Positions 12,801-23,520 of a DNA stretch of 64,000 nt are shown here, one piece after another (within the stretch, counting starts at the first letter, position 1; each line of letters opens with the position of its first letter). The DNA is taken from contig NC_134013.1 of NCBI RefSeq assembly GCF_040712315.1, positions 90,712,001-90,776,000 on the forward strand. Direction: 5' to 3'. Position numbers and translations under genes: made by a program. The notes under the pieces are model-generated. The model saw only the letters and a list, made by a program, of their open reading frames with translations, did no database searches and was not told the origin of the DNA. The stretch is from Castanea sativa. Its lineage: Eukaryota; Streptophyta; Magnoliopsida; Fagales; Fagaceae.

Positions 12801-13855
12801 TTGTAATTATTAAGCTACTTATATGGCCTCAAATTCTGCTATATTTGAAAATCTTGGATAATAAAAATTTGTGATGTTTATATGTTAATATCTCTATTAG
12901 TTATTATTTTTCTTACAATATATTGGTTCCTCTACTTAATGACTGTATGCAAAAAATCAGGTTCTTGGACAAGGCTTGCATCCAAATCCAAGATGGGGCT
13001 AATGCAAAGGAAAGCCCATGGAGATTGTGCACTGTTACTCAAGTCAATCAAGTGAAGATTTTGATGTCAGTTGTTCCAATCTTTGCTTGCACCATTGTTT
13101 TCAACACCATTTTAGCTCAGCTCCAAACATTCTCAGTCCAACAAGGAAGTGCAATGGACACCCAACTCACTAAATCCTTCCATATCCCACCAGCTTCACT
13201 TCAATCCATCCCATACATCTTGCTCATCATTGTAGTCCCTCTCTATGACACTTTCTTTGTCCCTTTTGCAAGAAAAATCACCGGCCATGAGTCCGGAATC
13301 TCCCCCTTAAATAGAATAGGCTTTGGCCTCTTTTTCGCAACATTTTCAATGGTTGCAGCAGCCATCATGGAGAAAAAAAGAAGGGATTCAGCTTTAAATC
13401 TAGACAAAACATTATCCATTTTCTGGATCACCCCACAGTTCATAATCTTTGGATTATCGGAAATGTTTACTGCTGTGGGCCTCATTGAGTTCTTTTACAA
13501 ACAATCCTTGAAAGGGATGCAAGCATTTTTAACAGCCATGACCTATTGCTCATACTCATTTGGATTTTATTTGAGCTCCTTATTGGTCTCTTTGGTGAAT
13601 AAGATCACATCGAGTTCCTCAAATGGTGGTTGGCTTCATGATAATGATCTAAACAAAGACAGGCTAGATCTTTTTTATTGGTTGCTGGCAGCCCTTAGCT
13701 TTCTCAACTTCCTCAACTATCTATTTTGGTCTAGATGGTATTCTAATTCTTCATCCTCATCAAGCAGACCACACCAAGAGACTAATGCAGAGGACTATAG
13801 CCATTATCGCTTCACCTCTGAAAAAAATATTGGAGCTGATAGCAATATACCTTAA
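9176..13855 (+). CDS. NPF4: NPF (NRT1/PTR) family transporter, NPF4.3/4.4-like, 598 aa
   Basis: Five exons: 9176-9317, 9897-10114, 10670-11110, 12198-12298, 12961-13855. All introns are GT-AG and the phases join exactly to 1797 nt. This is a twelve-helix membrane protein of the nitrate/peptide transporter superfamily. Landmarks are GGMRAAAFVLGLQAFEIMAI (TM1), NIVTNFVGTVFLLALLGGY (TM2-TM3), the long loop at about residues 225-320, and IEFFYKQSLKGMQ (TM10-TM11). The wording matches Arabidopsis NRT1.13/NRT1.14 (NPF4.4/NPF4.3) better than NPF4.6. The ExxER proton motif of classic members is replaced by QAFEIMA (E53). Residue 484 (13508-13510) is Leu where most NPF proteins have Pro. The ATG at 9176 was chosen because nothing upstream in frame starts with ATG. 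Substrate is unproven. Confidence 0.93.
9326..9356 (+). repeat. (CT)n microsatellite in NPF intron 1
   Basis: The tract starts nine bases inside the intron, next to the 5' splice site of exon 1. A second (ct)n tract lies at about 9780-9810 in the same intron. Confidence 0.9.
11243..11386 (+). repeat. MITE-like repeat in NPF intron 3
   Basis: Contains 'gatactatttagcgatttaa', 'aaattattttgctacagtat' and 'agcggtatccaaccag', matching the fragment at the left window edge. It makes the long open frame after exon 3 look coding, but the frame there is intron plus repeat. Confidence 0.6.
12407..12685. mobile_element. Mutator-like MITE in NPF intron 4
   Basis: A 279-bp palindromic element beginning ggatttagatcctctagagt and ending with its inverse, flanked by exact 9-bp repeats gaaaaaaat (12398-12406, 12686-12694). 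The arms extend to about 120 bases with few mismatches, so the RNA can fold into a long hairpin inside the intron. Splice sites on both sides are intact, so it should be removed with the intron. Confidence 0.88.
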
Positions 13856-15001
13856 AAAATTATCATCAAATATTACCCAGCATCTTGTATAATACTTATA
13901 TAGATGAAGAATTATGTAATCCTTTGTGTGCTCTCTTGAGGCTGACAGTTTCTGTAAGAAAGTATAAAAAAGTGCCATTAAGGGAAGGTTGGTAGCAATG
14001 AGTTATATGAATCATAGCTTACTCTCTATATTTTCTCATGAAGGCCAATGTCTTGATCTTGTTTTGTTAATACATATGCTTTAAATCTATTGGAAAGCTC
14101 ATCTCCCTTGCTTTTGATCAATTATTATAATAGTAAAAAAAGACTACAAAAATTAAAGTACAAACCTAAGTGGGAAAAGACTATGCACTTTTCAAGTTAG
14201 TGTCCCCAATGACTTTGAGCTAATCCCAAGTTTTTATGAGAAAAGTATATATGCCTAACCCCATTTACAAGATACAATGAATTCTCCTTATCATTCTCTT
14301 TTACATATGCATCAACCTCATCGGTGGACCTCATCACTCTCTTTTGAACGACAAAAAAGGAATATGTAAGTGGGGGGCTAATGCTTTCTTACTTGAGACA
14401 AGGGGTTCTTTAGAGAACTCTAGCTTTCAACCATGCTCGATTTGATGTATGTACATGGAACATAATGAATCCCTCTAAAAGTCGCAAAGAAAAAAGTGCC
14501 TTTAAGAAAGAGAATGTGATCCATCGGCAGTATACAAAGGAAGCTGTTCCTATTTTCATGTTTGTTAGGTCAATCATGTACCTTTGTACAAAGACATGTC
14601 TCAAACATGTCTTGAAGCTAGACCCCCACTTTCCCCCCATGAAATCCTTTGTTATTGCCGTCCTCTTTAACACCATGGGCAAGGCATAAATCAAATTGTT
14701 GGCTTAAAGATTGGCATGGTTCCCCTCCCTCCCTTCCTCCTAGTAAAAAAACTACTCATGACATGGATTTCCATCCTTATTATCTAGTCATGGACTTTAT
14801 CATAGCTTGCACCACTATAGGCGACTAGAAAATGTGACATGTTCATGTCTTTGGGTGAGAGAGAGATTTTGGAAGAAGTAGGGATAGGGGTTGTGAGGGA
14901 CTAGATGGATGTTGCTCCACATATACCAAAGAAATTATACGCATCTTGCTCATTTTGTTTTGGTGGAAACAAAATTTTGCTTTAGATTCCTTTGAATGAG
15001 A

Positions 15002-15070
<69 letters not shown>

Positions 15071-15605
15071 AACCCATTTAACTAACACGATATTTCACAT
15101 TCGAATATCTAGCTTTTCCCAACTATATATTAAGTTGTTAGAATAATGGTTAATATTGTAACCCATTTAACTAACACGATATTTCACATTCGAATATCTA
15201 GCTTTTCCCAACTATATATTAAGTTGTTAGAATAATGGTTAAATAATTATATTTATATGAAAATAGTAGATGAGATTTATATGTTTTAATCTCAAATTCT
15301 TCTTAAAATGATATAACAATGTATAGTTAATACTATATATTGCATTTTAATTACATTCAATTATTATATAAGGTGATATATTTTGTAAATAATATAACGT
15401 GTGATTGGAATTTGTTTCTAGTACTTCTTAGAAATGGTTCATCCTCTATACGACATAAATAACCAACAGAGGAAGTAAATATAAGTAAATCTATCACTTA
15501 TATTAGAAAAAAGTTACAAGACTTTAATAACATATAAGAAAAATATAATTTTATTAATAATCTACTACCATTATACTAAGAATGTGACATAATGACCAAT
15601 ACAAT
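13856..15605. other. Intergenic DNA 3' of the NPF gene
   Basis: Includes the 3' untranslated region of the transporter gene; no convincing poly(A) signal could be picked. The frames on both strands at 14410-14694 overlap each other and show no recognised domain. The tract at 15004-15066 is (TA)n, followed by the tandem duplication. Confidence 0.5.
15064..15241. repeat. 89-bp tandem duplication next to a (TA)n tract
   Basis: Copies 15064-15152 and 15153-15241 appear identical, each running from 'ttgtaacccatttaactaac' to 'ttgttagaataatggtt'. Their identity indicates a recent event. It directly follows about 30 units of (TA)n at 15004-15066, a likely trigger for slippage or break repair. Confidence 0.9.
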
Positions 15606-16165
15606 AGTTTCTATTTTCACAAAAACCTTTCCTCCCAAAGCATTACTGAAGTGGATTAAATGGATTGAACTAGACCAAATGCTCAAACTAGACCAAAGTG
15701 GACTAAATGGACTACACTAGACCAAATGGCCCAACTAGATCAAAGTGGACTGAATAGACCAAACTAGATTGAATGTGCAAAACTGGACCAAACTAGACTA
15801 CAGTGGACTGAAATGGATTGCATTAAAATAGTGGACCGAACTAAACAGAAATGGACCAAAGTAGACTAAATAGATTGAATTGGACCGAAATTGACAAACA
15901 TGGACTAAATGTACCGAAGTGGACCAAATCAACCAAAATGAACCGAAATGCTATGCTAATATAGTTTAATAGGAGCATAGCAATAATAAGTGCTACACTT
16001 CGGTTTTTTAAATATTGTATAGATAAATTCTCAACAAAATATATTATATAGATAGATTGATGATTAAAAGTTAAAAATCTTACGTGTTAGACCACACTTA
16101 TTAAAGGGGACTACGATTCCACATGAAAGGATGAGAATTAAAATTATGATTCAAATAAGTAAGGG
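15606..16165 (+). repeat. Copy of 39425-39920, with degenerate minisatellite
   Basis: Begins like 39425 ('ttcctcccaaagcattactg') and ends like 39900 ('aggggacta', 'agaattaaaatta'). The part at about 15650-15950 consists of degenerate units of 'tggactaaatggaccaaac' type, also present at about 39476-39690. At 16165 it joins directly to sequence matching SPF30 intron 1, which in the intact locus lies 3 kb further on. Confidence 0.85.
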
Positions 16166-17069
16166 AATTATATATACATACACATATACGCTTGTAATTT
16201 GTTATATAGCAAGACAAAAAAATATGAGTGAAATGTTTAACCCAGTGATTGATCGTTAATTTGATGTTGGAGTGACTCTTAACTGTGTTTTGTAAGTTAT
16301 GGTATTCAAAGTTCAATGTGACTGTGTATAACTCAATGGTTTCGTGTGTGTGTGTGTGTGTGTGCGCGTGTGTGTGCGTGTGCATGCGTGTGTTTGAAAT
16401 GGAACAATTATCCTTGTCATTGCTGCAAAATCATCTGCCTTTGATTTGGAAGACAAAGTTGCTTTTGGGAAAGTTTGCTTGCGTGTAGCGAGTTGTGACA
16501 TCTTGACTAGATGCCCTTCTTTTTGTTGGTAAGTTTCATGTGTACCCAGTTGGTCTTGAACCCAAAACCTTGTCTTGCATCCTATTCTTTATTGAGGGAA
16601 TAAGCGTCATTTGAGTTAGAGCTTATTGACAAATAGTTTTTACAAGTTCACTTGTGTCCTAGACTTATCTTTTGATGCATTATAGTGATATAAATGATGC
16701 AATAAATGCTTTTCCTTTGTATATGTCCCATGTACTAGGGTTGCTATTTGGGCTCTACGCCCCCATTTGCATTTTCTTAATGAAATTGTTTACATATTAA
16801 AAACTAAGTAGTGAAAAGATGAATGTTGAAGAACCTGTATAATTTTAAAACAAAACAAATGGATATTTACCAGGCAGCAATTTATGGTTGCAGAAAATGA
16901 TGTTGGTCAATATAAGCAATCATTTGGGGACTTATAGAGAGTGATGGAGTTGTACGAGAGTATTAGAATATTCTTTCTCCATTTGTTCTTAATATAGAGA
17001 CAGACCATTATATGGAGAAGATTTACATTTTATGAATTTTAAGATGAGTTTATCTAATTTCACAGTAAT
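16166..17069 (+). pseudogene. SPF30 intron 1 copy, left part
   Basis: Matches 42967-43858 over its length, including 'gaagacaaagttgcttttgg', the (gt)n tract, 'gttgctaatt/tttgggg' and 'tgatggagttgta'. It is intron sequence only. The copy has no SPF30 promoter or exon 1. It is interrupted at 17070 by the copia element; the match resumes at 24409. Confidence 0.88.
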
Positions 17070-17070
17070 A

Positions 17071-17762
17071 TTGGAAGTATAGTTTAGAAAATTGTCCAAA
17101 TTGATTAACAAAGTTACAAAGCAATATCAATAATATATCAATAAAACAAGATATGCTCAAGTTAACTTATAAGCAAAATAGACAAGTATAAAAGCGTATA
17201 AAATTAAGGATTAAGTAAAACTTATCGCCAAGGCACGAAACTAAATCCGCTGTCTTTAAGAAGCAATTTCGCCTCCACTAGAATGAATCCGTCTGTGCAA
17301 ATGGTTCAGGTGGTCGCTCTCTAGGATACAACGGCAACTCTGTTAATGTGCACTCACAAACAGAGTTTCGAACTCGTCACAAATGCCCAAGGGAAAATTT
17401 TCAGCAAAAATGAAATAGCTAGAGTATTGAAAGTATTATATGTTTTATTGTTTTTAACTAATATCATATATGCATAATTTTGATAGTCTAAGAGCTCTAA
17501 AAAGGAAGTAGCTAAAGATAATTAGAGTGAAAAGGAAAAGACAAAAACAAAGGAATTTTCTTTCCCATTGATGTCATAAGCTGCTATGTATTTTCTGCAA
17601 AACATGGGAAGGTGTGGCTGACTATTTTATAAGGAAATATGAGAAGATAGAGGACTTTGGTTGCTGCCAAAAATTCCCACGCCAGTCAAGGAAAATTCTG
17701 GAGCATGGGCTTGGGCTTTACAACAAAATATCATGGGCTTAAATTTTAAAACATACCCAACA
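17071..17762 (-). repeat. 3' LTR of the copia element
   Basis: About 692 bp, matching 23521-24379 once the MITE there is removed. Minus-strand start is TGTTGGGTATGTTTTAAAA. The other end reads ttggaagtatag; the first bases of the expected tgttgg are altered at the junction 'cagtaatattgg'. Confidence 0.88.
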
Positions 17763-18002
17763 ATCCCCCACATGTTTTAAAATTTTGATTTTAAAAAAAT
17801 TAGGCAATCACAAGATGAAATTAGTGTTGATGTCTTGTGGACTTGAATCAACACTTGGTATTTGTATTCTAGAGTTCACAAAATCTTGGTGATACTAGAT
17901 CTTGAACCAGTTTCATGAACCACAAGAATACGAACACCTTTGCTTGTGAATTCTTGGACGAGTTCTCGATCTGGCACATTTCGGCCATGCGCCCCACCTG
18001 GA

Positions 18003-19241
18003 TTTTCATGAGTGCTCTAGAGAGTTTGCCCTCACTCTCATAGGAGGCAGCCCCACCTCCACACCCACATAGTTGAATTCATCAAGTTTGTTTAGAAGAC
18101 TTCTAAGATATAGCTCTTCCACCTTGGGTGAAAACATAACCCAAAGTGGAGTTGGTCTCATCATTATTTGATATCCAATTTGCATCACAATAGCCTTCTA
18201 ATACTGTTGGAAGACCTGTATATGTAAGGCCCAAATTCATGGTGCCTTTCAAATATCTCAAGAGATGAGCTAGTGCATTCCAATGTTCATAGGCAAGATT
18301 ATGTGTATATCTACTAAGTCTACTAACAACATATGCAATATTAGAACGTGTACAATTCATTAGAAACATCACACTACCAATAATTTTAGCATACTCAGAT
18401 TGTGCAACAGGAGACTCTCTATTTTTCTTTAAATGTATGATTGGGTCATATGGAGTTCTCATAGGGTCACAATCAAAATAATTGAATTTTTAAAGTACTT
18501 TCTTAACATAGTGTGATTGGGAAAGTGTAATCCCTTCACTATTCCTTATGATTTTTATTCCCAAAATTACATCAGCCTCTCCAAGGTCTTTCATATCAAT
18601 GTTTGAAGATAAGAGATCTTTAGTACTTTTTACAACATCCATGTCAGTTCCTAAAATTAACATGTCATCCACATATAGGCATATGATAACACCACTATCA
18701 CCAAAGAATTTATTATACCCACGTCTATCAGATTCGTTCACAACAAATCCATTAGAAATTAAAGTGTTATCAAATTTTTCATGCCATTGTTTAGGAGCTT
18801 ATTTCAAACCATATAATGATTTTCTAAGTTTACACACTTTACTTTCTTGTCCTTGGCCCACAAAACCCTCTGGTTGGTCCACGTAAATTTCTTAATCTAA
18901 ATCACCATTTAAAAATGCCGTTTTGACATCCATTTGGTGAACAATCAATTTATGTATGGAGGCCATAGCAATCAGAATCCTAATTGTAATTAATCTTGTC
19001 ACCGGTGAATAAGTGTCAAAGTAATCTATCCCTTCTTTTTGAGTATACCCTTTTGCAGTAGTCTAGCTTTGAATTTGTCAATGGATCCATCTACTTTTAA
19101 TTTCTTTTTAAACACCCATTTGAAACCAATGGTCTTGCATCCTCTAGGGAGTTCAACTAATTCCCATGTATGGTTAGACATAATTGATTCTAACTCACTA
19201 TGGATTGCATCCTTCCAAAAGGTTGCATCTACTAATTTCAT
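18003..19241 (-). pseudogene. Copia reverse transcriptase and partial RNase H
   Basis: The reverse transcriptase begins with SIMSNHTWELVELP and KWVFKKKLKVDGSIDKFKAR (19026-19241), passes through a region with frame breaks and stops (18742-19025), and shows the catalytic CLYVDDMLILG at 18490-18741. RNase H follows (18103-18462) with the start of the active site in CDANW and ends early after YVFTQGG; the C-terminal part with the last catalytic residues is absent. A stop separates the two frames near 18487. The whole is non-functional. Confidence 0.92.
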
Positions 19242-20434
19242 GGCCTCTTGATAAGTTTTTGGGTCATCTTCAATGAGAAAAGCAGCGATAAAGTTAGGCC
19301 CAAAGTTGGTTCCGTTTTTAGGTATTTACTATGTCTTAACTCTTGTGTTGAGTGGCTTTCATCTAAGTTTGAACTTGATCTCACTTGGGGTATGACTAAT
19401 GAGGACTCATTAGAAAGTCTCATTCTCTTCATTGGAAAAATATGCTCAAAGAAATCAGCAACCCTAGTCTCCACTATGGTGTTAGCCTCTAAAACTAAGC
19501 ACCTATAGGTAGGATTATTTTGTGCATATCCTATGAAGACACTATCCTTGGTTTTAGGACCTATCTTTTCTTTATGTGGTTTAGGAATTCCAACCTTTGC
19601 CAAACAACCCCACACCTTCAAGTACCCTAAGTTTGGTGCACGTCCTTCCCATAGTTCATATGGAGTTTTTCTAATCTTTTTATGTGGGACCCTATTAATA
19701 CGTGACATGCAGAAAGGATGGCATTCATCATATCCTTTAGGGTTCTAATTTTCCTCTCAGCTATTCCATTTTGTTTAGGTGTACGAGGTGCAGTGACTTC
19801 ATGAATAATACAATTTTCTTCACAATTTTTTTTTAAACAAAGCCGAACCATATTCTCCTCCTCTATCAGACCTAACCCTTTTAATTTTCTTATTTTTCTG
19901 AATTTCAACTTCTGTCTTAAATTTTATGAACATGTTTTTAGCTTCATCTTTGCTACTTAAGAGGTATACTCTTGTATATCTGGAGTAGTCATCTATAAAT
20001 GTCATATAATATTTTTTTTTTACCTCCTCTACTCGTATAATTTTTGAAGTCTCCTAAGTCACTATGAATGAGTTCTAAAAGTTCAGAGCTCCTTTCAATA
20101 GTTTTGAAAGGTTTTTTGAAATGTTTTGCTTCTACACATATTTCACACTTTGAATGCTCTAAATTAGTTAAGTTTGGAATTAGGCTCATTTGTTTCATTC
20201 TTTTGATGGTTGCAACATTCACGTGCCCTAGCCTACCATGCCAAAGATCCAAAGATTCAACAATATAAGTAGAGTTACTAATATATTCATGTTATCACAA
20301 TCAGTTTCAAGCACAAATAAGCCTTCATGACAAAATCCCTTGCCCACAAAATCACCATTTTGACTAAGAACAATTTTATTAGATTCAAAAACAATTTTTA
20401 GGCTTACCTTATTGAGCAAGAACCTAGACACTAG
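19238..20434 (-). pseudogene. Copia GAG pre-integrase and integrase remnant
   Basis: The minus strand shows the HHCC zinc site (WHGRLGH then CEIC), then integrase core parts: SDLGDF, MTFIDDYSR, VRSDRGGEY and NGIAERKIRTL. These supply the D, D and E of the catalytic triad. The frame is broken near 20010-20020 and 19830, both at runs of T, and again near 19680. The C-terminal part contains RKTPYELWEGRAPNLGYLKV. Upstream coding sequence is interrupted by the transposon at 20435-21785. Confidence 0.92.
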
Positions 20435-21785
20435 GGGGCTGTTTGGTTTTTTATTTTTCATCACTCATCACCCCTCACTCAATTTTCGTCACTCATCACT
20501 TATGCTCCGTTTGTTTCAATAGAAAACCTTGTGTAAAGATAGTTTTCCTTATTTTCCAATATTTGATAGCATAAAAAAAAGATGAGTAAAAGAAAAACTA
20601 TCTTTGGTCAACATAAAAAGTATGGTTTATTTTTGGAGATTGTTTTCCATTAATTTTTTTTGGAAAACAACTCTATCTCACAGCAAACTAAATAAGGAAA
20701 GTTAGGAGGTTATTTTTCAACTCATTTAAAGTTGCTACCAAACATTGGAAAATGAGATAGTTTTATAGAAAATACTTTTTAGAAAATGACTCATTTTCTA
20801 GAAAACATCATTGTTAAAACATACAGAGCGTTAAAATACCCCAATTTCATAATACCACCCGTTTGGTTTTTTGTCTTCACTTCACATCACTCAAAAATTT
20901 CTACCATTTTATAGGTCCTACACCTGAGCTGAGTGTCAGAGCCTTCTATTTGGTTTCCCGCGGAACCCATTCTCCCACACCATTTCCTTCACTTCTCTGG
21001 AATCCCTTCAACACACTGCCTCTCCCAAAACACAAACCCAAACCCATAAAACTACAAGAAGCAAGGATGCCAGTCTCCATCGTTCCCAAGGTCGCTTCAC
21101 CCATCTCTCCGATGTGGGTCCGACAGTGCGATCTCCTTCTTCAAAGCCCAACGGCGTGATCTCCTCCGTCAAAGCCTAACAACGCGATCTCCTTTGTCAA
21201 AGCCTAACAGCGTGATCTCCTCCGTCAAACTGTTAGATTTTAGCTTGAACTCTGCTTTGCCTTTGTTTTTCCCAGTTGCTTGGTTGGTGAGAAAATAATA
21301 AAGGAGAAGTTTTTTGGTTTTTTTGTTTGTTTATATGTTATTATTATGCTTACCCACTGTTGATTCTCAGTCATTGCTAAAGTAATATTGCCCTGAAAAT
21401 ACCCCAATCTTGTTTGATACTTTTATATTAGCAACTGGAAATTTGGTAGACCTGTTAATGGAGATGAGAGTGAGTTTAGTGAAGAGAGTTGTTGAAGAGA
21501 TCCATGAAAAGGCACGCTTGGTGTGATGTTACTCTGATCGTAGGACCCTTAGAGACTGTTTAATTACAAAAATGCCATTGGAAACTGAGTTTTGGAAACT
21601 GAAAACACCCAAAATGTGTTTTCAGTTTCCATAACTCATCACTCAAATATCAGAGAATTGAGTGATGGAAACAAAAACAGGAAACAAATCCAAACAGACT
21701 TTTTTTTCATGGGTCCCACTTATTGTGAGTTATGGGTGATGGAAACGGAGTTATGAGTGATGAAAAACATAAATCCAAACAGCAC
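20435..21785. mobile_element. Non-autonomous DNA transposon inside copia pol
   Basis: Inverted ends ggggctgtttggttttt and its relative at the right end (ccaaacagcac) flank 1351 bp, and ctag occurs on both sides (20431-20434, 21786-21789). Removing it rejoins the copia frame RNL-VSRFLLNK. The ends resemble PIF/Harbinger or hAT families; the short overlap does not decide which. Inside, 20502-20831 looks like a further nested small element with ends gctccgtttg/cagagcg. The rest has no recognised coding content. Confidence 0.75.
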
Positions 21786-21933
21786 CTAGATTTCTACACA
21801 TGTTAGGAACATAAAGAACAGAGTGCAAGGCTAAAGACTTACCTGAAGTAAATTTCAAAAGTACCTTTCCCCTTCCAACAACTCTTGCAGTACTAGAGTC
21901 TCCCAAATAAACATTTTCTTCATTTATTACTTC
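21786..21933 (-). pseudogene. Copia protease/GAG pre-integrase fragment
   Basis: Minus-strand reading gives NEENVYLGDSSTARVVGRGK and HSVLYVPNMCRNL, typical of the sequence between protease and integrase in plant copia. It is cut off on one side by the 20435-21785 transposon and on the other by the hAT at 21934-23328. The 5' continuation, with WVVDTG, is at 23329-23520. Confidence 0.88.
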
Positions 21934-22495
21934 CAGGGACAGACCCAGGTGGGGGCCTAAGGGGGCCCAAGCCCCCCCAGGCCAAAAAAAAAATAGCAAC
22001 TAAATTTTCCAAAAAAAAAGAAAAAGAAGAAGACTAGGGCCCCCTTTTCTTTTTAGCCCAGGCCCCCTCCAAAAATCCTGAACCATCCATCCCACTAAGT
22101 TGGCTAGCCCTAGAGCCCATGTAAATGTTAAAAAAAAAAAAAAAAACAGAGTAAACCCACTAACCCAGTAGTCCAAAACCAAACGGAAAAACGAATTAAA
22201 AAAAAAGAACTGATGAATTGATGAATTGAGGAGGAGGAGGGGAGAGAGAACCAGCTTGTTTAGGTGCCGATAGAGATGGACGGAGACAAAGGTGGATTCG
22301 AATACGAGTACATGAAATGCCTAGCACAAGACTATGAATGGTGGAGTTGGAGGAGGAGGAGGAGTAGAAGTGGAGGCTCGTGCCAATGGCGCTTCTGGTT
22401 CTACTTCGGCTTCTCACACGAGCAAGCTCACCATCGCCTTTGAAGGCGAGGTCTACATTTTCCCAATGATTACGCCTGATAAGGTTGGCGAGTAC

Positions 22496-22572
<77 letters not shown>

Positions 22573-22677
22573 TTGGTTTTTGGGGGCTATATACTCTGTT
22601 TGGTTCCTGAGAAAACCCAATGGAAAAACAAAATCGAGTATTAAGCAGCACTTTCTAGCTTTACTCTTTTTAGTGTG

Positions 22678-22714
<37 letters not shown>

Positions 22715-23328
22715 AGTAAATGTTTATTAGTTACTTTGATTCCTATTTGTTTGTTATAAGTTGTTTACTTATAGAAATGTATCAGTTTGTTTGTTAGGTG
22801 GGGCATTGCCTTTTGGGTATTTTGTATTTATATGTTTGATGAATTACTATAAATATTGGCCAAAGTGCCCAAAGATTTTACTTCCAAATCGGTTTGAAAG
22901 AAAATTCCTCCAACTGTTACTTGGCGATTAATAAAAGCATATGTGTGTATTTATAGTCATATGACTTATTTAATGAGTTATGTAATTGTGATATTTGTGT
23001 TTTTACTGATAGTGATGAACTGATGTTGGTAATTGTGAATTGAAAAGACTATAGCTTTGACATTTAGTTTGGATTCAATCATAGATGATTTTGAAGATTT
23101 AAAAGAGCGTCGAGTTCCTTTTTCATAGATGATTGTATTAAGAAGTAATAGTGTTTCATGTCTTTTGTTTTTGTTGGTAGTTGATTGTATCTTAATATAT
23201 TAAAAAACAATGATTTTTGTGTATTTGTCTTGGTTGATAGTTTTTTAATACTATATGGATGTTTATTTGAAAAAAAAAATTCACTTAACTCCAGCCCCCC
23301 TCAACTTGAAATCCTATGTCCATCCCTG
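21934..23328. mobile_element. hAT element with 8-bp target duplication and captured exon
   Basis: Exact direct repeats attacttc (21926-21933 and 23329-23336) flank a 1395-bp insert starting cagggacagaccc and ending gtccatccctg, i.e. inverted ends of CAGGGA type with an 8-bp duplication as in hAT. No transposase was found. It carries a plant gene exon (22334-22483), a long (CT)n tract (about 22499-22569) and a (TA)n tract near 22679. It splits the copia protease region. Confidence 0.88.
22334..22483 (+). pseudogene. Captured TIFY/GATA (ZML-like) first exon
   Basis: The open frame is Gly-rich, then HTSKLTIAFEGEVYIFP and TPDK, which matches the TIFY domain start of ZIM-like GATA factors (typically LTLSFEGEVYVFP). 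It ends at AAG followed by gttggc, a plausible 5' splice site, so exon end and intron start were captured together. The rest of the gene (CCT and GATA zinc finger) is absent. It sits inside the hAT element at 21934-23328, so it is a transduplicated fragment and not a working gene. The family call rests on this one motif. Confidence 0.6.
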
Positions 23329-23520
23329 ATTACTTCCGCATAATTAAGAAATAACTCATTGCTAAAGCAAATGTGTCTAGTAGCCCAGTGTCCACTACCC
23401 AATCAGTTATGTTATTGACTAACTTCATTTCCAAAACAAGTGCTACCTCAGATTTTAAGACAATATTAGGAACAACATACATTTTGTTAATCAATAAGAA
23501 CATAAATCGCTTCTTAAGAT
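23329..23520 (-). pseudogene. Copia protease start, directly next to the LTR
   Basis: The minus strand reads VLEMKLVNNITDWVVDTG, with the aspartic-protease-like DTG context altered downstream (GLLDTFALAMSYF). In an intact element gag with zinc knuckle and the primer-binding site would lie between this and the 5' LTR; here only about 130 bp remain. Confidence 0.75.

Noticed and set aside
14410..14694. Frames of 94 and 74 aa on opposite strands
   Set aside because: They overlap nearly completely, show no known motif and have no plausible splice or promoter context.
16101..16501. Frames with His-Thr or Cys-Val repeats
   Set aside because: Translation of a (GT)n tract that lies in copied SPF30 intron sequence.
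22196..22651. 151-aa minus-strand frame with Arg-Glu repeats
   Set aside because: Produced by the (CT)n tract at 22499-22569 and overlaps the captured exon on the opposite strand.
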